NCBI GenBank assembly: GCA_963204795.1
Contig: CAUJHX010000053.1
Location: 1 to 32,563, forward strand
DNA length: 32,563 nt
Reading direction: 5' to 3'
Origin: Pseudomonadota bacterium
Lineage (GTDB): Bacteria > Pseudomonadota > Gammaproteobacteria > Steroidobacterales > Steroidobacteraceae
The notes beneath the pieces are model-generated. The model was not told the DNA's origin, made no database searches, and was given only the letters and a program-made list of their open reading frames with translations. Position numbers and translations under genes: made by a program. Every line of letters begins with the position of its first letter. Position 1 is the stretch's first letter. Positions 27,549-32,563 of this stretch are shown here, piece by piece.

Positions 27549-28597
27549 GCCCTTGCCCGCTGCGCCATTGCCTGCCGACCCGAGAAGAGATCCTTGGGGT
27601 CGGCGAGCTCCGGCACCAGGTCGATTCGGGGTCGCACACCCCCCTGCTCGCGATTGAGCCGATACAGGTAGCGAAGTGTCGCGAAGTCCTCGAGCGCGAA
27701 CCCCACCGAATCGAAGATCGTCACGTCCTGCGCCGTGATGCGGCCCCGCGCACGGCCGGTGAGCACGGCGCTCAGCTCGGTGACCGCAAGCCCTGGCTCC
27801 ACCTGCTGGATCTCGCCCTCGATGCGTGCCTGCGGCTCGAACTCGACGAAGACACGCGCGTCGGCACGACGCAGGATGTCCGCATGCAGTTCGGTCTTGC
27901 CGGGGCAGTCACCGCCCAGCGCATTCACGTGCATGCCTGGCTCGATCGAGTCCGGCGTGAGGATGACTGCATTGCGCTTGTCAGCGGTTACCGTGGTCAC
28001 GATGTCGGCCCCGCGCGCCGCGGCAGCGGCCGAATCGCAGCGCACGATGTGCAAGCCCGGCAGCCGCTGTGCGCGGAGATTACGCATGAGCTTGTCGGTC
28101 GCGCGTGGATCGGTGTCATGGACGCGCAGTTCCCGGATGCCGAGCATCGCGTGAAACGCAATCGCCTGGAACTCGCTCTGGGCACCATTGCCGATCAGGG
28201 CCATCGACCGGCAGGAAGGTCGAGCCAGTGTGCGCGCCGCAAGCGCCGAAGTTGCAGCCGTACGCAGCGCCGTCGCATAGGTCATCTCTGACAGCAACAG
28301 CGGGTAGCCGGTGTTCACATCCGCCAGCACGCCAAAAGCCGTGACGGTGAGCAGACCCTCGGCCGTGTTCTTCGGGTGCCCATTGACATACTTGAAAGAG
28401 TACAGCTTGCCGTCGGCGGTCGGCATCAGCTCGATGACACCGACATTGGAATGGATCGCGTGCCGGGCTGATTTCTCGAACTGACTCCAGCGCAGGAAAT
28501 CAGCTTCGATCTCCTTGGCGAGTCCGGTGAGCAACCGCGCCACTCCCACGCGAGCCATGAGTGCCTGGATACGCTCGACACCGATGTAATCGACCAT
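27545..28597 (-). CDS. ocd: Ornithine cyclodeaminase
   Basis: Converts ornithine to proline and ammonia with catalytic NAD. The 350-aa product matches the family in order: DFLRWSQFEKSARHAIHS, VIELMPTADG then YSFKYVNGHPKNT, TALRTAATSALAARTLA, the NAD loop IGNGAQSEFQA, NALGGDCPGKTELH, and FDSVGFALEDFATLRYLY. Full length. GGAGAAG lies 5 nt before the ATG. It overlaps arginase by 4 nt, so the pair turns arginine into proline, urea and ammonia. A divergent Lrp-type gene 155 bp away is the probable regulator. Confidence 0.95.
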   Translation of the reverse strand: MVDYIGVERIQALMARVGVARLLTGLAKEIEADFLRWSQFEKSARHAIHSNVGVIELMPTADGKLYSFKYVNGHPKNTAEGLLTVTAFGVLADVNTGYPLLLSEMTYATALRTAATSALAARTLARPSCRSMALIGNGAQSEFQAIAFHAMLGIRELRVHDTDPRATDKLMRNLRAQRLPGLHIVRCDSAAAAARGADIVTTVTADKRNAVILTPDSIEPGMHVNALGGDCPGKTELHADILRRADARVFVEFEPQARIEGEIQQVEPGLAVTELSAVLTGRARGRITAQDVTIFDSVGFALEDFATLRYLYRLNREQGGVRPRIDLVPELADPKDLFSGRQAMAQRARA

Positions 28598-28609
28598 GAG
28601 GGCTTCTCC

Positions 28610-28752
28610 GGGGACCGTCCAGGCGCAAGTCTTGGCTCATGACGTGTCATTGAAAAGACAGATAATTGCTCAAATATGATGATTGCTTGATCATTTAGTG
28701 AGATTGAACTGTCATTTTGTGTAACATGCCTCAGCTGCGACGCGGAGCACCC
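28610..28752. promoter_or_regulatory. AT-rich divergent control region between ornithine cyclodeaminase and the Lrp-type gene
   Basis: This gap is far richer in A and T than its surroundings (notably 28640-28725). It holds CAGATAATTGCTCAA at 28659-28673, which matches 11 of 15 positions of the E. coli Lrp consensus by my count. TGTCATT occurs twice (28645-28651 and 28710-28716 by reading), and TGAT/ATCA half-sites lie between. Lrp-type regulators usually bind such regions and control the divergent catabolic operon. The exact sites are inference. Confidence 0.45.
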
Positions 28753-29175
28753 ATGGACGATACCGATCGCAAACTCATTGCCCTGCTACGCGACAACGCC
28801 CGCGCCTCGATCGCGTCCCTTGCCAAGGCATTGCGGGTCGCGCGCGGCACAGTGAGCAATCGCCTGGCGCGACTCGAAAAGAGCGGCGTCATCGTCGGCT
28901 ATACGCTGCGCCTGCGTCCCCAGGTCGAAGAGCAGCACATCCGTGCGCTCATGACGGTGCTCGTCGAAGGCAATCGGACCGAGGCGGTGATCCGGACGCT
29001 GCGGGGCGATCCGGCCGTGAGTGCGCTTTACACCACCAACGGTCGCTGGGATATCGTGGTCGAGCTGCGCGCCGACAGCCTCGAAGCCTTCGACCGCGTC
29101 CTCGCGAGAATCCGTCTGGTCGAAGGCATCTCGAGCACGGAGACCAGCCTTCTGCTGTCAACCTACAAACTCTGA
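28753..29175 (+). CDS. Lrp/AsnC family transcriptional regulator
   Basis: 140-aa regulator with an N-terminal helix-turn-helix (about 1-60; ASIASLAKALRVARGTVSNRLARLEKSGVI) and a C-terminal RAM/ligand domain of alpha-beta sandwich type (LYTTNGRWDIVVELRADSLEAFDRVLARIR, then STETSLLL). The start is the ATG at 28753, giving the standard MDDTDRKLIALL; GGAG lies upstream. Longer starts at 28717 and 28726 are less likely. Position next to the ornithine cyclodeaminase / arginase operon suggests it responds to arginine or ornithine (inference). Confidence 0.93.
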   Translation: MDDTDRKLIALLRDNARASIASLAKALRVARGTVSNRLARLEKSGVIVGYTLRLRPQVEEQHIRALMTVLVEGNRTEAVIRTLRGDPAVSALYTTNGRWDIVVELRADSLEAFDRVLARIRLVEGISSTETSLLLSTYKL

Positions 29176-29201
29176 CCCCGAAGTAAGCTATCTTTACCAT
29201 C

Positions 29202-30107
29202 ATGGTACAGGTAGCAATCGGCCTCTATGGCCTGCAGAAGTGGTTCGGCGGTGATTTCGCGCCGGTTGTGGATCTCGCGCGCCGTGCCGACGAGGCGGGC
29301 GTCGATCAGGTGAGCCTCACCGATCACGTGGTGATGGGCGAGAATCTCGGCAAGTATCCCTACGGGCGGTTTCCTTCCGGGCTCGATTTCCCCTGGTTCG
29401 AGCCGCTCACCGTGCTCGCGGCAATCGCCGGAGCGACCGCGAGGATCCGGCTCTCGACCGGCGTGCTGATCGCACCGCTGCGACCCGCCGTGCTGCTCGC
29501 CAAGCAGCTCGCGACGCTCGATGTGATGTCGCGCGGGCGCGTGAGCATCGGGCTCGGGCTCGGGTGGCAGAAGGAGGAGTACGATGCCGCGGGCGTGCCC
29601 TGGGAAGGCCGCTACACGCGCCTCGAAGAGCAGATACGTGTCTGCAAGCTCCTCTGGAGCGAAGCCCCAGCAAGCTTCAAGGGCAGCACCGTGAATTTCG
29701 AGCGCATCCATGCCTGGCCGCGCCCGGTGCAGAAGGGCGGCGTACCCGTCTGGCTCGGCCTTGCACCGAGCGAGCGCAACATCGAGCGCATCGCGGAGCT
29801 GGGCGACGGCTGGATTCCGATGGAGAGGGATCCCGAGCTGCTCGCCGGGCACATCGGCCGACTGCGCAAGGCCTTCGTGGCGCGCGGTCGCGACCCGCAG
29901 GGCCTCGCAGTGCGGGTCGTGCTGGGCGCGGTATTTCGCGCCGACGGCACACCGGACCTCGATGCGACGCTCGCTGCGGTTCCGGCGCTGGTCACCGCCG
30001 GGGTCACCATGGTGGAGGTCCTGCCACTCGTATTCTGCCGCGGCCCCGAGGACTTCGACGCCTTCTGCCAACGCCTGGTGGCGGCGAGAGGCGACGCTGC
30101 GGCATGA
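29202..30107 (+). CDS. Luciferase-like (LLM class) flavin-dependent oxidoreductase
   Basis: 301-aa TIM-barrel protein of the bacterial luciferase superfamily, closest in feel to the putative F420-dependent subgroup (TIGR03619). Landmarks are the N-terminal strand QVAIGLYG, LARRADEAGVDQVSLTDHVV, RIRLSTGVLIAPLRPAVLLAKQLATLDVMSRGRVSIGLGLGW (conserved in the family), and GVPVWLGLAPSERNIERIAELGDGWIP. Whether FMN or F420 is used cannot be decided here. It follows the Lrp-type gene by 26 bp, and its stop overlaps the next start (ATGA). Substrate unknown. Confidence 0.9.
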   Translation: MVQVAIGLYGLQKWFGGDFAPVVDLARRADEAGVDQVSLTDHVVMGENLGKYPYGRFPSGLDFPWFEPLTVLAAIAGATARIRLSTGVLIAPLRPAVLLAKQLATLDVMSRGRVSIGLGLGWQKEEYDAAGVPWEGRYTRLEEQIRVCKLLWSEAPASFKGSTVNFERIHAWPRPVQKGGVPVWLGLAPSERNIERIAELGDGWIPMERDPELLAGHIGRLRKAFVARGRDPQGLAVRVVLGAVFRADGTPDLDATLAAVPALVTAGVTMVEVLPLVFCRGPEDFDAFCQRLVAARGDAAA

Positions 30108-30550
30108 GCACGCTGCCGGAGGTGTTCGCCGACGAAAGGGCGCTGCGCAACCTGGTGCTGCTGTATGCGCGCGCCGTGGACCGCAACGATCCGGCACTCT
30201 TCGAGTCGCTTTTCGTCGAGGACGCCTTGCTCGAGGGGCCCGGATTTCGTGCCGCCGGGCTCGATGAGATCCGTGCGATACCCGGCAGCCTCGTGCAGAA
30301 ATTCAACGGCACGATGCACTGCGTGTTCAACCAGACCGTCGAAATTGCGGGCGACACGGCACAAGGCGAGACGTACTGCATCGCCTATCACGGCATCCGC
30401 GGCGAAGACGGCCGCCCGATGACCCTCGACTGGGCGATCCGCTACCAGGACCGCTTCGCACGCCGCGGACCGGAGTGGCGCATCGCCTATCGTCGCCTCG
30501 TCGTGGAATGGACTCGCACCAGTCCCGTGGAGCTCTTGCCGGTCAGATAA
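30104..30550 (+). CDS. SnoaL-like / NTF2-fold protein
   Basis: 148-aa protein with the features of SnoaL-like (PF13577-type) proteins: an N-terminal helix with LRNLVLLYARAVDRNDPALFESLFVEDALLE, a middle strand with TMHCVFNQTVEIAGDTAQGETYC, and a C-terminal strand WRIAYRRLVVEWT. The fold is used by isomerases, dehydratases and hydroxylases; no function can be given. The ATG overlaps the luciferase-like gene stop, so the two proteins probably act on the same compound. It is convergent with the next gene, 5 bp between stops. Confidence 0.85.
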   Translation: MSTLPEVFADERALRNLVLLYARAVDRNDPALFESLFVEDALLEGPGFRAAGLDEIRAIPGSLVQKFNGTMHCVFNQTVEIAGDTAQGETYCIAYHGIRGEDGRPMTLDWAIRYQDRFARRGPEWRIAYRRLVVEWTRTSPVELLPVR

Positions 30551-30555
30551 CCGCC

Positions 30556-31797
30556 CTACGGGAAGTGCAGCGCGCGGTCGCCCTGCCCGTCCCGGATCCG
30601 GGTCGGCAGCCCGATCCGGTTCAGCAGCCCGAGAAATGGCTTCGGCGGCAATTCTTCGACGTTGACCATCTTCTTCACGTCCCATGTGCCGTCCGCGATC
30701 AGCATCGCTGCGGCCGCCGCGGGTACGCCGGCGGTGTAAGAGATCGCCTGGCTGCCGACTTCCGCGAAGCTCGCCTCGTGATCGGAGATGTTGTAGATGA
30801 ACACCTCGCGCGGCTCGCCGCACTTCACGCCTTTGACCAGATCGCCGATGCAGGTCTTGCCGGCGTAGCCCGGCGCGAGGGACGAAGGATCGGGGAGCAC
30901 CGCCTTGACGACCTTGAGCGGCACGACCTTCTGGCCTTCCGCCGTCGTGATGGGCTGCTCCGACAGCAGGCCGAGGTTCTTCAGCACGGTGAAGACGTTG
31001 ATGTAATGGTCGCCGAAACCCATCCAGAAGCGGATGTCCGGCGCGTCGAGGTTGCGCGACAGCGAGTGGATCTCGTCATGACCGGTCAGGTAGGCCGCGC
31101 TCGCGCCGACTACCGGCAGGTCCCAGACCTTCTTCACCTCGAACATGCGGTTCGACGTCCATTGACCACGCTGCCAGGACCAGACCTGTCCCGTGAACTC
31201 GCGGAAATTGATCTCCGGATCGAAGTTGGTCGCGAAATAGCGTCCGTGGCTGCCGGCGTTGATATCGATGATGTCGATCGAGTCGATCCGGTCGAAATAC
31301 TCGTCGCGCGCGAGTGCCGCATAGGCGTTGACGACACCCGGATCGAAGCCGGCGCCGAGGATCGCGGTGACGCCGGCACGCGCGCACTCCTCGCGGCGCT
31401 TCCATTCGTAGTTCCCGTACCACGGCGGGGTCTCGCAGATCTTGAGCGGGTCCTCGTGAATCGCCGTGTCTATATAGGCTGCCCCGGTCTCGATACAGGC
31501 CGACAGCACCGACATGTTGACGAATGACGCGCCGACATTGATCACGATCCGGCTACCCGTCGCCCTGATCAGCGCGCTGGTCGCCGCAACGTCCATCGCA
31601 TCGAGCGCGTGCGCTTCGATGACGCCATCGACCTCCATGCTGCCCTTCTCGCGTACCGAATCGACGATCTCCCGGCATTTCACGACAGTGCGTGAGGCGA
31701 GATGGATGCCACCCAGCAGACGATTGTGCTGTGCGCACTTGTGCGCCACCACGCGGGCGACTCCGCCAGCGCCGATGATCAGGACATTGCTCTTCAT
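30556..31797 (-). CDS. Carboxynorspermidine dehydrogenase (saccharopine dehydrogenase family)
   Basis: 413-aa NADPH-dependent enzyme expected to condense aspartate semialdehyde with a diamine (diaminopropane or putrescine) and reduce the Schiff base to carboxynorspermidine or carboxyspermidine. It starts with the Rossmann motif VLIIGAGGVARVVAHKCA; other landmarks are NVGASFVNMSVLSACIETGA, YIDTAIHEDP, ILGAGFDPGVVNAYAA and DINAGSHGRYFATNFDPEIN. The start at 31797 places the Rossmann loop at the N-terminus; a longer frame to 31872 would overlap nspC. Assignment over other saccharopine dehydrogenases rests mainly on the nspC neighbour 46 bp upstream. Confidence 0.9.
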   Translation of the reverse strand: MKSNVLIIGAGGVARVVAHKCAQHNRLLGGIHLASRTVVKCREIVDSVREKGSMEVDGVIEAHALDAMDVAATSALIRATGSRIVINVGASFVNMSVLSACIETGAAYIDTAIHEDPLKICETPPWYGNYEWKRREECARAGVTAILGAGFDPGVVNAYAALARDEYFDRIDSIDIIDINAGSHGRYFATNFDPEINFREFTGQVWSWQRGQWTSNRMFEVKKVWDLPVVGASAAYLTGHDEIHSLSRNLDAPDIRFWMGFGDHYINVFTVLKNLGLLSEQPITTAEGQKVVPLKVVKAVLPDPSSLAPGYAGKTCIGDLVKGVKCGEPREVFIYNISDHEASFAEVGSQAISYTAGVPAAAAAMLIADGTWDVKKMVNVEELPPKPFLGLLNRIGLPTRIRDGQGDRALHFP

Positions 31798-31843
31798 TTC
31801 CTGCGTGAACCTCCAGTGGTGACTACCAGGCGAGGGCGATGCC

Positions 31844-32563
31844 TCAGGACAGGCTCGCCCTGAAATCGTCATACGAGAAACTGCGCTGCAGCGTGATGCG
31901 CCCGTCGGGTTCGCGCACCGCGATCGAGGGCATGCGCACGCCGTTGAACCAGTTCTTCTTCACCATCGTGTAGCCGGCAGCATTGGCGATTGACAGCCGG
32001 TCGCCCACGGCGAGTGGCTGCGCGAAACGGAACTCGCCGAAAACATCACCGGCGAGGCACGACTTGCCGCAGATCATGTAGACATGCGGACCGGCATCGG
32101 GCTCGATGCGCGCACTTTCGCGATAGATGAGCAGGTCAAGCATGTGCGCCTCGATCGAGCTGTCGACAATCGCGATGTGCTTGCCGTTGTACAGCGTGTC
32201 GAGGACGCTCACCTCGAGCGTCGTGCTGCCGGTGACGGCAGCCTCGCCGGGCTCGAGATAGACCTGCACACCGTGGCGCGCCGCGAATTCGCGCAGCCGG
32301 CGGCAGAAGGCGTCGAGCGGATAGTTCGCGTCGGTGAATGCGATGCCGCCGCCGAGGCTCACCCACTCGAGCCGGCCGAGCAGCGCACCATAACGCGTCT
32401 CGATCTGCGCGAGCATGCGATCGAACAGGCCGAAGTCACCGTTCTCGCAGTTGTTGTGGATCATGAAACCGCTGATCCGGTCCATCACCGACTCGATGCG
32501 CGCCGGGTCGGCTTCGCCGAGCCGGCTGAAGGGGCGCGCCGGATCCGCCAGATCGAAGCTCGA
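31844..32563 (-). CDS. nspC: Carboxynorspermidine decarboxylase (5' end outside window)
   Basis: PLP decarboxylase of the alanine-racemase fold (type III) that turns carboxy(nor)spermidine into (nor)spermidine. The visible 239 residues are the C-terminal two-thirds; about 130 N-terminal residues, including the PLP lysine, lie beyond the right edge, and the frame is open there. Landmarks are FMIHNNCEN, WVSLGGGIAFTD, VYLEPGEAAV, and CGKSCLAGDVFGEF with the catalytic cysteine. The next gene downstream is the matching dehydrogenase, giving the two-step aspartate-semialdehyde route to triamines. Confidence 0.93.
   Translation of the reverse strand, partial: SSFDLADPARPFSRLGEADPARIESVMDRISGFMIHNNCENGDFGLFDRMLAQIETRYGALLGRLEWVSLGGGIAFTDANYPLDAFCRRLREFAARHGVQVYLEPGEAAVTGSTTLEVSVLDTLYNGKHIAIVDSSIEAHMLDLLIYRESARIEPDAGPHVYMICGKSCLAGDVFGEFRFAQPLAVGDRLSIANAAGYTMVKKNWFNGVRMPSIAVREPDGRITLQRSFSYDDFRASLS

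Overview
The window is a GC-rich, densely coded stretch of a bacterial chromosome, almost certainly from a gammaproteobacterium. Supporting signs are the gene order nrdR-ribD-ribE-ribBA-ribH-nusB-thiL, a long single-chain PurL, a DUF1820 gene, EttA, and a RibBA whose GTP cyclohydrolase half is degenerate. The mix of Lrp, luciferase-like, nitrilase and NTF2-like genes with very high GC resembles Nevskiales, Steroidobacterales or Xanthomonadales relatives; that placement is inference. No rRNA, tRNA, CRISPR array, intact insertion sequence or prophage gene was seen, and no stretch of 300 bases lacks a gene.

Layout. Positions 1-7928 (minus strand) hold a cofactor and nucleotide cluster, read glyA > nrdR > ribD > ribE > ribBA > ribH > nusB > thiL > Ser/Thr kinase with a cyclic-nucleotide-binding tail (cut by the left edge). 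ATGA overlaps and short gaps suggest one transcript from glyA to thiL. Positions 8010-10705 hold a histone-deacetylase-like amidohydrolase divergent from ettA. Positions 10863-13388 hold a self-contained redox cassette: a LysR regulator divergent from a pirin / NADPH-FMN reductase pair. Positions 13458-18886 hold a lone hutH convergent with purL, with a DUF1820 gene just upstream of purL. Positions 19329-22029 hold an orphan type VI secretion FHA protein (TagH type), a MarC-family membrane protein and a LOG-family phosphoribohydrolase.

Positions 22086-24169 encode a CpxR/CpxA-like two-component system. It is followed by two tandem 11-bp TTGACA repeats, a relic of the 7Fe ferredoxin gene fdxA carrying two internal deletions, an unassigned eight-helix membrane protein and a nitrilase-superfamily hydrolase. 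Directly after the nitrilase stop lies a C-terminal fragment of a VapC/FitB-type PIN toxin on the plus strand. The convergent arginase gene reads through this fragment in antisense and gains a 61-residue non-family tail.

Positions 26445-32563 are mainly amino acid and polyamine metabolism. Ornithine cyclodeaminase and arginase (ATGA overlap) lie divergent from an Lrp/AsnC regulator. A luciferase-like oxidoreductase / SnoaL-like pair (ATGA overlap) follows, then carboxynorspermidine dehydrogenase and NspC (cut by the right edge). Together these suggest arginine to ornithine to proline catabolism beside an aspartate-semialdehyde-dependent route to spermidine or norspermidine.

The observations most worth following are the two gene relics (fdxA and vapC), the altered arginase C-terminus, the unassigned membrane protein beside the sensor-regulator pair, and the orphan TagH. 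No clearly new multi-gene defence or mobile system was found.
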